From Mucilaginibacter sp. (GTDB taxonomy: Bacteria; Bacteroidota; Bacteroidia; Sphingobacteriales; Sphingobacteriaceae), in the NCBI RefSeq assembly GCF_025359345.1, contig NZ_JANYGQ010000014.1, forward strand, positions 1 to 64,000: 64,000 bases of DNA. The letters run 5' to 3'. A model generated the notes under the pieces. It saw only the letters and a program-made list of their open reading frames with translations. It searched no databases and was not told the DNA's origin. The position numbers and the translations under genes are program-made. Shown here in pieces: positions 17,102-24,961 of this stretch (position 1 is its first letter; each line of letters opens with the position of its first letter).

Positions 17102-18061
17102 TTATTCAGAAAGCTGAACCTTTCCCCTCTTCGCGGTATTAACAGGCTGCGGTATTTTCACATAATAACCTGTGCCATCATAAACTCTTTTGCGTGGATG
17201 CTCCTTACAGGCATCGCTGCAGCAGCCATCCATAGCGGTTCCGCATTCATCGCACTGGGTAAAATGCTCGTTGCATTCGGGGTTGGCACAGTTAATCATT
17301 TTGGGGGTTACCTTGCCGCAATTAAGGCAGGTTGATATTACCACCGGGTTAACGCTGTTTACATCTACAGAAAGCCGGTTATCAAATACATAGCATTTGC
17401 CTTCAAAGTCTTCTCCCCCGGCCTCTTTGCCGTATTTGATGATGCCGCCATGTAGTTGGTATACATCGCTAAAGCCCTCGTGCAGCAACAACGCCGAAGC
17501 TTTTTCGCATTTGATGCCGCCGGTACAGTAGGTAACAACTTTCTTGTCTTTATACTGAGCCAGTTGGTTTATCATTTCGGGGAAGTCCCTGAAATTTTCA
17601 ATATCCAATGTAATGGCATTTTTAAATCTGCCCAGGTTATGCTCATAGTTTGAGCGTACATCCAGTATCACCACATCTTCGGCATCTTTCATCGCCAAAA
17701 ACTCTTTTGGCTCGAGGTGTTTGCCCGTTTTTTGTTGCGGGTTGATAATGTGCGGGTCGCGCAGACCTGAGTGCACAATTTCGGATTTGTAGCGCACGTG
17801 CATTTTTACAAACGACGGCGTATCTACCTCATCAATCTTAAAATCGATAGCTGCGAAGCGCGGGTCGGCATGCAGGGTATCCATATAAATTTTACAGGAT
17901 TCGGGCGAGCCGGATACAGTGCCGTTTAAACCTTCTTCGGCAACGATAATTCGCCCCGCCAAATCAAGGCCTTTACAAAATTTTAAATGGTCGGCAGCAA
18001 ATTGCTCCGCATCGGCTATTGTTGAATAACAATAGTATAGTAGTGTATTATATTTTGCCAT
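17102..18061 (-). CDS. trhO: tRNA uridine(34) hydroxylase TrhO (rhodanese family)
   Basis: TrhO (formerly YceA) catalyses O2-dependent 5-hydroxylation of U34 in tRNA. Start at MAKYNTLLYYCYS (18061) is chosen; an ATG three codons upstream (18070) is equally possible. The longer frame to 18205 reads through repeat DNA. Features: N-terminal UPF0176-type domain with RIIVAEEGLNGTVSG (residues 37-51), rhodanese domain about 115-215 with active-site loop YCTGGIKCEKA (Cys179, Cys185), and a C-terminal cysteine-rich tail (CLNCGK ... CANPECNEHF ... CDECGTAMDGCCSDAC), probably metal-binding. About 319 residues, normal for the family. Reads away from kbl across a repeat-rich spacer. Confidence 0.93.
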   Translation of the reverse strand: MAKYNTLLYYCYSTIADAEQFAADHLKFCKGLDLAGRIIVAEEGLNGTVSGSPESCKIYMDTLHADPRFAAIDFKIDEVDTPSFVKMHVRYKSEIVHSGLRDPHIINPQQKTGKHLEPKEFLAMKDAEDVVILDVRSNYEHNLGRFKNAITLDIENFRDFPEMINQLAQYKDKKVVTYCTGGIKCEKASALLLHEGFSDVYQLHGGIIKYGKEAGGEDFEGKCYVFDNRLSVDVNSVNPVVISTCLNCGKVTPKMINCANPECNEHFTQCDECGTAMDGCCSDACKEHPRKRVYDGTGYYVKIPQPVNTAKRGKVQLSE

Positions 18062-18112
18062 AACATTCATTGATACCGCTGCAAACGGTGGTAAATGAGG
18101 TGCAAAGATAAG

Positions 18113-18256
18113 GAATTTCGGATTTCGGATGTTCGATTTCGGAATTATTATTGGATTAAGATTGTTAGAATTTGAGAATTTAGTATTAAAAATCAGCACA
18201 ATCACTTAAATCAGCTATTAAAAATCCGAAATGGAAATTCCGAAATCCGAAATAAT
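18113..18256. repeat. TTTCGGAATTTC-type repeat spacer
   Basis: The spacer between divergent trhO and kbl carries several copies of short words such as ATTTCGGATTTCGGA and CCGAAATGGAAATTCCGAAATCC, in opposite orientations at its two ends, able to form a long hairpin. Similar words occur at 6522-6590 between the two GH144-type genes. No gene is present. Confidence 0.6.
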
Positions 18257-18260
18257 AGGA

Positions 18261-18268
18261 TAATTTTG
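18261..18268 (+). promoter_or_regulatory. Putative -7 promoter element of kbl
   Basis: TAATTTTG matches the Bacteroidota housekeeping -7 consensus TAnnTTTG and lies 22 bases before the kbl ATG. No good -33 TTTG is visible in the repeat-rich upstream sequence. Confidence 0.5.
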
Positions 18269-18290
18269 CACCTTCAAAAACCCACACATT

Positions 18291-19481
18291 ATGTATAACA
18301 CACTGAAGCCGGTTTTACAGCAGGAGCTTACCGAAATTGAAAATGCCGGTTTATATAAACGCGAACGCATTATCACATCGCCACAAGGCGCCGATATTAC
18401 TGTACAGGGCGGCAAAGAAGTAATAAACTTTTGCGCCAATAACTACCTTGGCTTATCAAACAATCCGAAGGTAATTGAAGCGGCTAAGGCTGCTATGGAT
18501 ACCCATGGCTACGGTCTATCGTCGGTACGTTTTATTTGCGGTACACAGGACATACATAAAGAACTGGAAAAAAAGATCGCTGAGTTTTTAGGGACTGAAG
18601 ATACCATTTTATATGCCGCAGCATTTGATGCCAACGGCGGTGTGTTTGAACCTTTGTTTAACGACCAGGATGCCATCATATCCGACGAGTTGAACCATGC
18701 GTCAATCATCGACGGTGTGCGCCTGTGCAAAGCCCAGCGCCAGCGTTATAAACACGATGACATGGCCGATTTGGAAGAAAAGTTAAAAGCTACCGCCGGC
18801 TGCCGTCACCGTATTATTGTTACCGATGGCGCGTTCAGTATGGATGGGACCATTGCCCAGCTTGATAAAATTTGTGCATTGGCAGAGCAATATAATGCTT
18901 TGGTGATGATTGACGAGAGCCATTGCTCGGGTTTTATGGGTAAAACGGGTCGTGGTACGCATGAGCACCATGGTGTGATGGGCAAAATTGATATTATTAC
19001 AGGTACACTTGGCAAAGCTTTGGGCGGTGCATCTGGTGGTTTTACATCGGGCCGCAAAGAAATTATCGATATGCTGCGCCAGCGCTCGAGGCCATATCTG
19101 TTTTCGAATACGCTGGCGCCTTCAATCACCGGCGCATCAATAGCTGTATTAAACATGCTTAGCGAGACGACCAACCTGCGTGATAAACTGGAAAGCAACA
19201 CCCAATACTTTCGCCAAAAAATGACTGAAGCTGGGTTTGATATAAAATCGGGTGTACACCCTATTGTTCCGGTTATGCTTTACGAAGCCAAACTGGCGCA
19301 GGAGTTTGCAGCCAAAATGCTTGAGGAAGGTATTTATGTGATTGGTTTTTATTATCCGGTAGTGCCGCAGGGCAAAGCGAGAATAAGAGTGCAGATATCG
19401 GCAGCGCATGACATGCGTCATTTAGATAAGGCCATTGCAGCGTTTACTAAGGTGGGGAAAGAATTGGGAGTGATAAAATAA
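18291..19481 (+). CDS. kbl: Glycine C-acetyltransferase (2-amino-3-ketobutyrate CoA ligase)
   Basis: PLP-dependent alpha-oxoamine synthase that cleaves 2-amino-3-ketobutyrate with CoA to glycine and acetyl-CoA, the second step of threonine degradation. 396 residues, as usual for Kbl. Visible: [14 protein letters not shown] (substrate-binding N-terminal loop), [38 protein letters not shown] (PLP-binding Asp and His), and the Schiff-base lysine Lys242 in GTLGKALGG, followed by [10 protein letters not shown]. The Kbl assignment over serine palmitoyl- or KAPA synthase rests on the close match of these blocks. The threonine dehydrogenase partner is not in the window. Preceded by a -7 element at 18261. 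Confidence 0.93.
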   Translation: MYNTLKPVLQQELTEIENAGLYKRERIITSPQGADITVQGGKEVINFCANNYLGLSNNPKVIEAAKAAMDTHGYGLSSVRFICGTQDIHKELEKKIAEFLGTEDTILYAAAFDANGGVFEPLFNDQDAIISDELNHASIIDGVRLCKAQRQRYKHDDMADLEEKLKATAGCRHRIIVTDGAFSMDGTIAQLDKICALAEQYNALVMIDESHCSGFMGKTGRGTHEHHGVMGKIDIITGTLGKALGGASGGFTSGRKEIIDMLRQRSRPYLFSNTLAPSITGASIAVLNMLSETTNLRDKLESNTQYFRQKMTEAGFDIKSGVHPIVPVMLYEAKLAQEFAAKMLEEGIYVIGFYYPVVPQGKARIRVQISAAHDMRHLDKAIAAFTKVGKELGVIK

Positions 19482-19490
19482 ACCCCGTTT

Positions 19491-19579
19491 GTCATTGCGA
19501 GGTACGAAGCAACCGCGAACTTTGCAGATCCGCCATGCATAGTTCGCGGTTGCCGCGCTCGTTCCTCGCTCGCAATGAC
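19491..19579. repeat. Short-form palindromic element (copy 5)
   Basis: GTCATTGCGAGGTACGAAGC and a complementary right arm (CTCGCTCGCAATGAC) enclose a loop with a second hairpin, CCGCGAACTTTGCAGATC ... GCATAGTTCGCGG. Lies between kbl and pheS, ending only 10 bases before the pheS -7 element, so it may serve as a kbl terminator. Confidence 0.8.
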
Positions 19580-19588
19580 ATAATTTGT

Positions 19589-19596
19589 TAAATTTG
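19589..19596 (+). promoter_or_regulatory. Putative -7 promoter element of pheS
   Basis: TAAATTTG matches TAnnTTTG exactly and lies 17 bases before the pheS ATG. The -33 region falls in the palindromic element copy 5. Confidence 0.45.
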
Positions 19597-19613
19597 TACA
19601 CAAGAACACCATA

Positions 19614-20648
19614 ATGCAAGCTCAAATAGATCAATATACCGCCGAGATAAACGCCTTCTCACCTGCCAATGCAGATGAACTGGAAGCGTTCCGGATAAAA
19701 TTTTTAGGCACCAAAGGAATTATTAAGGACCTGTTTGAGCAATTCAAATCTGTAGGCCCCGAAGAAAAACGGACTTTCGGTAAAGTGCTTAACCAGTTTA
19801 AACAAGTAGCCGAAGCAAAATACAACGAACTAAAAGACGCCACCGACTCCGGACTTAAGACTCAAGACTTAGGACTTGACTTAACCCTACCGGGCGATGG
19901 CTTTGCTGTTGGGTCGCGCCACCCATTGTCGTTGATCCGTACAGAAATCATAGATATTTTCAAAAGACTGGGCTTCGTGGTAGCCGAAGGGCCGGAGATT
20001 GAGGACGATTGGCATAACTTCTCTGCATTAAATTTCCCGGAAGAACACCCGGCACGTGATATGCAGGATACTTTCTTTATCAAGAAGAACAGCGGCAAGG
20101 ATGATATTGCTTTACGCACACACACTTCGTCGGTACAGGTACGCATGATGGAGAATGGCAAGCCGCCGTTCCGCGCTATTATGCCGGGCCGGGTTTACCG
20201 CAACGAAGCAATATCGGCCCGTGCACATTGCTTTTTTCACCAGGTGGAAGGTTTGTATATTGATGAGAATGTTTCTTTCTCCGATTTAAAACAAACGCTT
20301 TATCACTTTGTGCAGGAACTTTATGGCGAAGGCACCAAAGTCCGTTTCCGCCCATCCTATTTCCCGTTCACCGAGCCATCGGCCGAAATGGATATCTCGT
20401 GTACTATCTGTGGCGGTTCGGGCTGCAACATGTGCAAGTACACCGGCTGGGTAGAGATTTTAGGCTGTGGCATGGTTGACCCTAATGTTTTGGAGAATTG
20501 CGGGATAGACAGCGCCAAGTTCACCGGCTTTGCTTTTGGCATGGGTATAGAAAGAATTGCCAACTTAAAATATGTGATACGGGATTTGCGTTTATTCTCT
20601 GAAAACGATGTTCGTTTTTTAAAGCAATTCCAGGCTGATATTATATGA
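19614..20648 (+). CDS. pheS: Phenylalanine--tRNA ligase alpha subunit
   Basis: Catalytic subunit of the class II alpha2-beta2 PheRS. 344 residues, full length. N-terminal coiled-coil arm about 1-90, then the catalytic core with RHPLSLIRTEIIDIF, EIEDDWHNFSALNFP, DTFFIKK, LRTHTSSVQVR, motif 2 (PFRAIMPGRVYRNEA, about 183-197), the FTEPSAEMDI block, a Cys cluster (CTICGGSGCNMCK) and motif 3 (GFAFGMGIERIA, about 303-314). The beta subunit is not adjacent, as is common in Bacteroidota. The stop overlaps the start of the next lipoprotein gene by four bases (ATGA), which implies translational coupling. Confidence 0.97.
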   Translation: MQAQIDQYTAEINAFSPANADELEAFRIKFLGTKGIIKDLFEQFKSVGPEEKRTFGKVLNQFKQVAEAKYNELKDATDSGLKTQDLGLDLTLPGDGFAVGSRHPLSLIRTEIIDIFKRLGFVVAEGPEIEDDWHNFSALNFPEEHPARDMQDTFFIKKNSGKDDIALRTHTSSVQVRMMENGKPPFRAIMPGRVYRNEAISARAHCFFHQVEGLYIDENVSFSDLKQTLYHFVQELYGEGTKVRFRPSYFPFTEPSAEMDISCTICGGSGCNMCKYTGWVEILGCGMVDPNVLENCGIDSAKFTGFAFGMGIERIANLKYVIRDLRLFSENDVRFLKQFQADII

Positions 20649-21058
20649 AAAAACTGCTGCTTTTATTGTTGGTGCCGATCGTATTCCTATCCTGCGGTAA
20701 AAGCGGCAATGTGGTACCCAGCGTACCAGTAAACTTTACAGCATCACTATTCGACCCCCGGATAGCACCATTGAACGCAAGCGGGGGCTATGTTGTAATA
20801 AGCGGTTATGGCGTTGCCGGGTTAATATTATACAGGACGGCTGACAGGCGTTATGTTGCGTATGACCGATGCAGCAGTTATCAACCGGAAAAGCATTGTG
20901 CAGTAAATGTTGATGAATCGGGTTTTACCGCCACTGACCCATGCAGCGGCTCAAAGTTTTCATTAGCAGATGGCACACCGGTAAAGGCGCCCGCCACCAA
21001 ATCTCTCCGAAGCTATTATGTGACAGTGAGCGCCTCTGAAATATACGTATCAAATTAA
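20645..21058 (+). CDS. Rieske-fold lipoprotein lacking Fe-S ligands
   Basis: A 137-residue lipoprotein (signal peptide, FLSC lipobox, Cys17). The second half follows the Rieske layout: YDRCSSYQPEKHCAV for the first loop and DPCSGSKFSLADGTPVKAPA for the second. In a working Rieske centre these loops are CxH and CPxCHGSxF. Here the ligand positions read Cys76/Ser78 and Asp98/Ser101, so both His and one Cys are lost, while Cys85 and Cys100 are kept where the structural disulfide pair sits. The protein therefore probably keeps the fold but binds no 2Fe-2S cluster. It overlaps the pheS stop by four bases. Function unknown. Confidence 0.7.
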   Translation: MKKLLLLLLVPIVFLSCGKSGNVVPSVPVNFTASLFDPRIAPLNASGGYVVISGYGVAGLILYRTADRRYVAYDRCSSYQPEKHCAVNVDESGFTATDPCSGSKFSLADGTPVKAPATKSLRSYYVTVSASEIYVSN

Positions 21059-21153
21059 CGATTTGTAAATTTTAAAAGCCTTTACTATTAAATTCCTCAA
21101 AAAGGCATACCGCAAATGTCAGTTATTTTGAGATATTTGTACCTGATTGATAC

Positions 21154-21735
21154 ATGGAAGCCGATAAAATAAAAGAAAGTATAAAGCGGGCAGCGCAGGA
21201 ATTGTTCCGGAAATTCGGTTACCATAAGACCAGTGTAAACGAAATTGCCAAAAAGGCAAAAATTGCCAAAGCCACTATTTACAAATATTTTGAAAGCAAG
21301 GAAGATGTTTTACACTCCCTGCTGATGGATTATATTAAAGTGAGCGTGGACGACCTGATACATACCAACGGGCCGGAAATGGACGAAGAGGCGCACCTGA
21401 ATATGCTGATTATGAAAACCTGCCGGCTAAGCTACACCGTGTGTAATGAATTTATCGGCTGGGATTTTATCCGTGAATCAACCAACTCCCAGGATTTTCT
21501 GAAAAACCTCTCCAACGAACTGGAAGAAATGCTGGTAAGCGTGTTCTCGCAGCTTACTGAATTGCGCAAACAGGAAAACTATCAGCAGCGCCTGCGCTTC
21601 CTCATCAAATGCAGCAAGAGCATCGTGTTCAGTTTTGCCTTTACCTCGGTAAGCGACAGCGATGTGCGGAAGAATTTTGTATCCTTTCAAAAAGAGATTT
21701 TGCCTTATTTGGTGAAAGCGGCGATAACTATTTAA
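21154..21735 (+). CDS. TetR/AcrR family transcriptional regulator
   Basis: A 193-residue regulator with the TetR N-terminal helix-turn-helix: IKRAAQELFRKFGYHKTSVNEIAKKAKIAKATIYKYFESKEDVL (about residues 7-50). The C-terminal ligand-binding domain is helical and not specific enough to name an inducer. It stands alone: the next plus-strand gene is over a kilobase away, and the LRR gene is convergent. The usual efflux or fatty-acid target is not visible nearby, so targets are unknown. The start at 21154 gives the expected few residues before the HTH. Confidence 0.9.
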   Translation: MEADKIKESIKRAAQELFRKFGYHKTSVNEIAKKAKIAKATIYKYFESKEDVLHSLLMDYIKVSVDDLIHTNGPEMDEEAHLNMLIMKTCRLSYTVCNEFIGWDFIRESTNSQDFLKNLSNELEEMLVSVFSQLTELRKQENYQQRLRFLIKCSKSIVFSFAFTSVSDSDVRKNFVSFQKEILPYLVKAAITI

Positions 21736-21966
21736 CCGCTGATTTTTTTGATTGCGTTGATTGCGTTGATTTTTTTCTTTTTTGGATTTCACCGATTTGA
21801 GGGGGATTACTCCGGTTTTTTTAGCGTAAATACCTAACCGACACGTCATTGCGAGGAACGAAGCAACCTCTACATAGGACATTCATGTACCTTTGTCTCG
21901 TGCGAACCTGAATACGGATGATTGTTAATCATGACTACCCGGCAATGTCAATTAGGGTATATCAAT
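21736..21966. repeat. Repeat-rich spacer with a degenerate long-form palindromic element (copy 6)
   Basis: Begins with TTGATTGCGTTGATTGCGTTGATT-like tandem words (21747-21770), followed by a TTTGGATTTCACCGATTTGAGG segment. The same word types occur at 40645-40715. From 21845 an intact left arm (GTCATTGCGAGGAACGAAGC) plus the subterminal ACATAGGACATTCATG motif is present, but the right arm is reduced to GGCAATGTCA near 21941. No coding potential. Confidence 0.65.
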
Positions 21967-22740
21967 TTAAAGAAATGTAAATAAGACCTTACATTTAGGC
22001 AACAACGATATCAATTCCTTTTGTTTATTTTCAGACAGGTTATTGTTTACCAACGCTAACGTTTCTAAAGATGTGGCACCTGCAACCGTTGGATTAAAAT
22101 CTGAGATATGGTTATTATCTAAAGATAAAAATCGCAAAAATTTCATATCCGCCAGTACAACAGGAATTGATGTCAATAAATTATTCCTTAAGTTTAAAAT
22201 CTTAAGATCACTAAGATTCAGCAGGGATCGAGGTATATCTGACAATAAATTAAAAGATAAATCCATTTCTTTTAATTTACTTCCATTCGTGACGGGTATC
22301 TCTAATCCTTTTATTTCGTTGCTGGAAAAGCTAATATACTCAAGTGATTTTATCTTAAATACAAAATCAGGGATATCAGTTATTTTATTTCTACCAATGT
22401 CAAGCCTTTTTAGTTTCTTTAATTCACCAAGCCAAGCAGGCAGTATTGATATGTCATTATAACTTAAATCAAGTACCTCGATATTTTTAAAATTTCGAAT
22501 TTCTTCCGGAACAGTTTTCAGCCCAGACTCTAATAAATTTAAATCGATTACACTAGTAGGATGACGTTTAGCTTTATAAAAGTTATAATACATATAGGTG
22601 CCGGGTTTATCCTTCACCTTATATTTTTTTAGAGTTTCAGTTACATCTTCAGGAACTTTTGTTTGGGAAAACAACTTTACCCCAATGCACATCAAACAGA
22701 AAAAAATCACAACCGTTTTGTTCATTCCTATATTTTTCAT
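21967..22740 (-). CDS. Exported leucine-rich repeat protein
   Basis: About 257 residues. The start at 22740 (MKNIGMNKTVVIFFCLMC) or 22725 is preferred; the hydrophobic stretch ending GVKLFSQT is a signal peptide. Seven or so LRR units of about 23 residues follow from residue about 70: IEVLDLSYNDISILPAWLGELKKLKRLDIGRNKI and further copies with LxxLxLxxNxLxxIP. This is the 'typical'/plant-like bacterial LRR type used for protein-protein contacts. The gene is AT-rich relative to its neighbours and flanked by repeats, which hints at separate origin. No partner can be named. Confidence 0.85.
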   Translation of the reverse strand: MKNIGMNKTVVIFFCLMCIGVKLFSQTKVPEDVTETLKKYKVKDKPGTYMYYNFYKAKRHPTSVIDLNLLESGLKTVPEEIRNFKNIEVLDLSYNDISILPAWLGELKKLKRLDIGRNKITDIPDFVFKIKSLEYISFSSNEIKGLEIPVTNGSKLKEMDLSFNLLSDIPRSLLNLSDLKILNLRNNLLTSIPVVLADMKFLRFLSLDNNHISDFNPTVAGATSLETLALVNNNLSENKQKELISLLPKCKVLFTFL

Positions 22741-22870
22741 TTTTGATAGCATCTTACTAAATCAAATATAGTCATATTCTAATCTCATACAGAAAATCGC
22801 TCTCGTAATTAAAATGAGCTATTCGCTATCCCAGATAAAAATTTATTTGCACATCTCAATTATTATCATT

Positions 22871-22889
22871 TACTTTGAATAACAAAGTA
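22871..22889 (+). promoter_or_regulatory. Palindromic operator O1 (TACTTTG-N5-CAAAGTA)
   Basis: Perfect 7-bp dyad, spacer AATAA, ending 7 bases before the GTG start of the membrane protein at 22897. Context ATTTACTTTGAATAACAAAG is shared with O2 and O3. The left half fits a -7 element (TTACTTTG), so a bound repressor would cover the promoter. Confidence 0.7.
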
Positions 22890-22896
22890 CTTTTAC

Positions 22897-23550
22897 GTGG
22901 AAGAAAAAGAAATTCAAAACGAACTGGCCTCTATCCGCAACCTGATGGAGCGGTCGTCGAAGTTTATATCCCTTAGCGGCCTGTCGGGGATATTGGCCGG
23001 GGTGTATGCGCTGATTGGCGCGGCATTGGCTTATCATGTTATTTACGACCATACGCCTGTTACTGGCAGGGGTTACGTGGATAACGGCACGCAGTCGTCC
23101 GGGCTTTTCTTCGGCAGCAGTTACCGGTTGCTGGAATGGGAGTTGATAGCCATAGCCTTTGTAGTGCTGCTGCTTTCGGTGCTTACGGGTATTATATTAT
23201 CATACCGCAAAGCAAAACGTAAAGGGCAGCCAATTTGGGGTAAAACCAGCAAGTCGCTATTGTTTTATATGGCCACACCGTTAGTTACGGGTGGGCTATT
23301 GATTTTAATTTTTATCTACCGCGGTCATTACAGCATAGTTGCGCCGGCATCGTTGATTTTTTATGGCCTGTCGTTAGTTGGTGCCAGCAATTTTACCTTT
23401 ACCGACGTAAAGTACCTTGGGCTGTGCGATATTATATTAGGCCTGGTTACCGCTTGCTTACCCGGTTATGGTTTACTATTTTGGGCCATTGGTTTTGGTG
23501 GGCTGCACATTGTTTACGGCAGCATAATGTACTTAAAATACGATAGGTGA
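22897..23550 (+). CDS. Multi-pass membrane protein co-encoded with a winged-helix regulator
   Basis: 217 residues starting at GTG. A charged N-terminal stretch (EEKEIQNELASIRNLMERSSKF) is followed by about six hydrophobic helices: LSGLSGILAGVYALIGAALAY, ELIAIAFVVLLLSVLTGIIL, LLFYMATPLVTGGLLILIF, and three more ending WAIGFGGLHIVYGSIMYLKYD. No catalytic motif is recognisable. The stop overlaps the GTG of the winged-helix gene (GTGA), so the two form one unit; the membrane protein may sense or modulate the regulator. This pairing looks like a conserved Bacteroidota arrangement, but I cannot name the family. Confidence 0.75.
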   Translation: MEEKEIQNELASIRNLMERSSKFISLSGLSGILAGVYALIGAALAYHVIYDHTPVTGRGYVDNGTQSSGLFFGSSYRLLEWELIAIAFVVLLLSVLTGIILSYRKAKRKGQPIWGKTSKSLLFYMATPLVTGGLLILIFIYRGHYSIVAPASLIFYGLSLVGASNFTFTDVKYLGLCDIILGLVTACLPGYGLLFWAIGFGGLHIVYGSIMYLKYDR

Positions 23551-23852
23551 AAGTTCCCTTTGAAAAACTCGATAAAGCATTTGAGAACCGCTTAAGGTTG
23601 CAGATAATGAGTGTGCTGATGGTGAACGACCGGTACGACTTTAACTCGCTTAAAGAACTGCTGGACACTACCGACGGCAACCTGGCTTCGCATTTGAAGG
23701 GCCTCGAGAAAGAGGAATATATTGTGGTACACAAAGCTTTTTTGGGCCGCAAGCCTAATACAACCTATGAATCGACAGAAAAGGGAAAGAAAGCCTTTAA
23801 ACAGCACCTGGATGCATTGGAACAATTAATTAAACAGCAAAAAATAATTTAA
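23547..23852 (+). CDS. Winged-helix transcriptional regulator (HTH_34-like)
   Basis: 101 residues, GTG start overlapping the previous stop by four bases. The sequence is a compact winged helix: LDKAFENRLRLQIMSVLMVNDRYDFNSLKELLDTTDGNLASHLKGLEKEEYIVVHKAFLGRKPNTTYESTEKG as successive helices and wing; DGNLASHLKGLEKEEYI is the recognition helix region. This matches the small PF13601/MarR-ArsR-like group without a ligand domain. It lies between operators O1 and O2 and is the obvious candidate to bind the TACTTTG-N5-CAAAGTA sites, including its own promoter (autoregulation). Binding is inference from position. Confidence 0.85.
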   Translation: MKVPFEKLDKAFENRLRLQIMSVLMVNDRYDFNSLKELLDTTDGNLASHLKGLEKEEYIVVHKAFLGRKPNTTYESTEKGKKAFKQHLDALEQLIKQQKII

Positions 23853-23875
23853 TTTCAAACTAAACCCCAAAAATC

Positions 23876-24097
23876 ATGCAGAAAAAAAACGCCCAACTAC
23901 TTATGCGATTTATGGCCGTGTTCGGCAACTTACTGTTTATACTTTGGATAATTTACAATGCCATACACGAGGGCTTTCGCGGCACTTTGCCTGAAATTGT
24001 TTCCTGCCTGTTTTTAATATGCCTGCTTGCTTTAAACTCATACCTGGTACTAACATCTCTCGACAGGGAGAATATGCTAACCAATAAATCAAACTAA
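23876..24097 (+). CDS. Small two-helix membrane protein
   Basis: 73 residues: short basic N-terminus, two hydrophobic helices (about residues 10-27, FMAVFGNLLFILWIIYNA, and 39-60, EIVSCLFLICLLALNSYLVL), and a polar tail. Third gene of the O1 unit, 23 bases after the winged-helix gene. No family recognised. It could be a regulatory membrane peptide for the neighbouring membrane protein, but nothing in the sequence shows this. Confidence 0.6.
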   Translation: MQKKNAQLLMRFMAVFGNLLFILWIIYNAIHEGFRGTLPEIVSCLFLICLLALNSYLVLTSLDRENMLTNKSN

Positions 24098-24112
24098 ATT
24101 TTTTTACCTATT

Positions 24113-24131
24113 TACTTTGAAACACAAAGTA
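24113..24131 (+). promoter_or_regulatory. Palindromic operator O2 (TACTTTG-N5-CAAAGTA)
   Basis: Perfect 7-bp dyad with spacer AAACA, 17 bases before the ATG of the diiron-like protein. It is preceded by TTTTTTTACCTAT, almost identical to the sequence before O3. Overlaps a TTACTTTG -7-like element. Confidence 0.7.
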
Positions 24132-24148
24132 CTTTTAACAAAACCACA

Positions 24149-24898
24149 ATGCACACAAGTAGTTACTGGATAACGCATTTCAAGGCAAATGCTCTCCAAA
24201 AAAGAATTAACTGGAACCAACCTGCTAACATCACGGCTACAGAAATTGACACCATCTTGAAGTCGCTGCAGGCCTGGCAATTGGGCGAAACATCGGAGGG
24301 TAAGCAATTGATTGCCGCTGCCGAAAAATATGCCGATAAAACGCAGGACGCGGACTATGTGTACTGCACTAAGCTATTTATTAAAGAAGAGCAAAAACAC
24401 GGCAATAACCTCGGTTTGTATTTAGACAGAATTGGGCAACCGAGAATTAAACAAAACTGGGGCGATACCTTGTTCAGGAAGGCTAGGCATTTGAATACCA
24501 GCATGGAATCATGGACACTGGCTGTTATTGTAGTTGAAAGCGCAGCGCAGATATTTTACCAGTCGCTTAAAGATGCGACCGGTTGTTTTTTGTTAAAGGA
24601 AATTTGCACAGATATACTAATTGATGAAGCCAGGCATATCACGTTTCAAACCGAACGGCTCACAGCAATTTTTGAAAATAAATCAGCTTTTTCAAAGAGC
24701 TGGCGAAAAATGGTGTACAAGTATTTTTTCTACGCGACATCATTGATGGTATGGTTTGCACATAGCAAACTTTTTAACGCCGGCGGTAATACTTTCCAGG
24801 ATTATATGAGAAAGATGGACTACAAGCACGCCAAAACTATTAAAGCCATCACCTGCCCCGTAAAATACGATACCAATGCAATAAGTTTTGGAATATAA
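24149..24898 (+). CDS. Ferritin-like diiron protein, uncharacterised
   Basis: 249 residues, mostly helical. Two helix pairs carry diiron-type ligands: Glu81-x-x-His84 in IKEEQKHGN and Glu160-x-x-His163 in IDEARHITF, with Glu130 in VVESAAQIFY between them. This E...ExxH...E...ExxH order is the hallmark of ferritin-like/rubrerythrin-like carboxylate-bridged diiron folds (also seen in AurF-type oxygenases). The first-helix Glu is not certain. No export signal; the C-terminal third contains a hydrophobic stretch (YFFYATSLMVWFAH) that may be a membrane-facing helix. Single gene under operator O2. Oxidase, oxygenase or peroxide-scavenging roles are all possible. Confidence 0.7.
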   Translation: MHTSSYWITHFKANALQKRINWNQPANITATEIDTILKSLQAWQLGETSEGKQLIAAAEKYADKTQDADYVYCTKLFIKEEQKHGNNLGLYLDRIGQPRIKQNWGDTLFRKARHLNTSMESWTLAVIVVESAAQIFYQSLKDATGCFLLKEICTDILIDEARHITFQTERLTAIFENKSAFSKSWRKMVYKYFFYATSLMVWFAHSKLFNAGGNTFQDYMRKMDYKHAKTIKAITCPVKYDTNAISFGI

Positions 24899-24923
24899 TA
24901 AATTGCCCATTTTTTTACCCATT

Positions 24924-24942
24924 TACTTTGAAATACAAAGTG
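24924..24942 (+). promoter_or_regulatory. Palindromic operator O3 (TACTTTG-N5-CAAAGTG)
   Basis: Dyad with one end mismatch (CAAAGTG), spacer AAATA, 19 bases before creD. The upstream TTTTTTTACCCAT matches that of O2 in 12 of 13 positions. Confidence 0.7.
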
Positions 24943-24961
24943 TATTTAAATCGACATAATC

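Noticed and set aside
18071..18205. N-terminal extension of trhO
   Set aside because: The extra 45-48 codons are translated repeat DNA with Asn/Ile/Pro-rich sequence, and the family starts at the xKYNTLLYY block.
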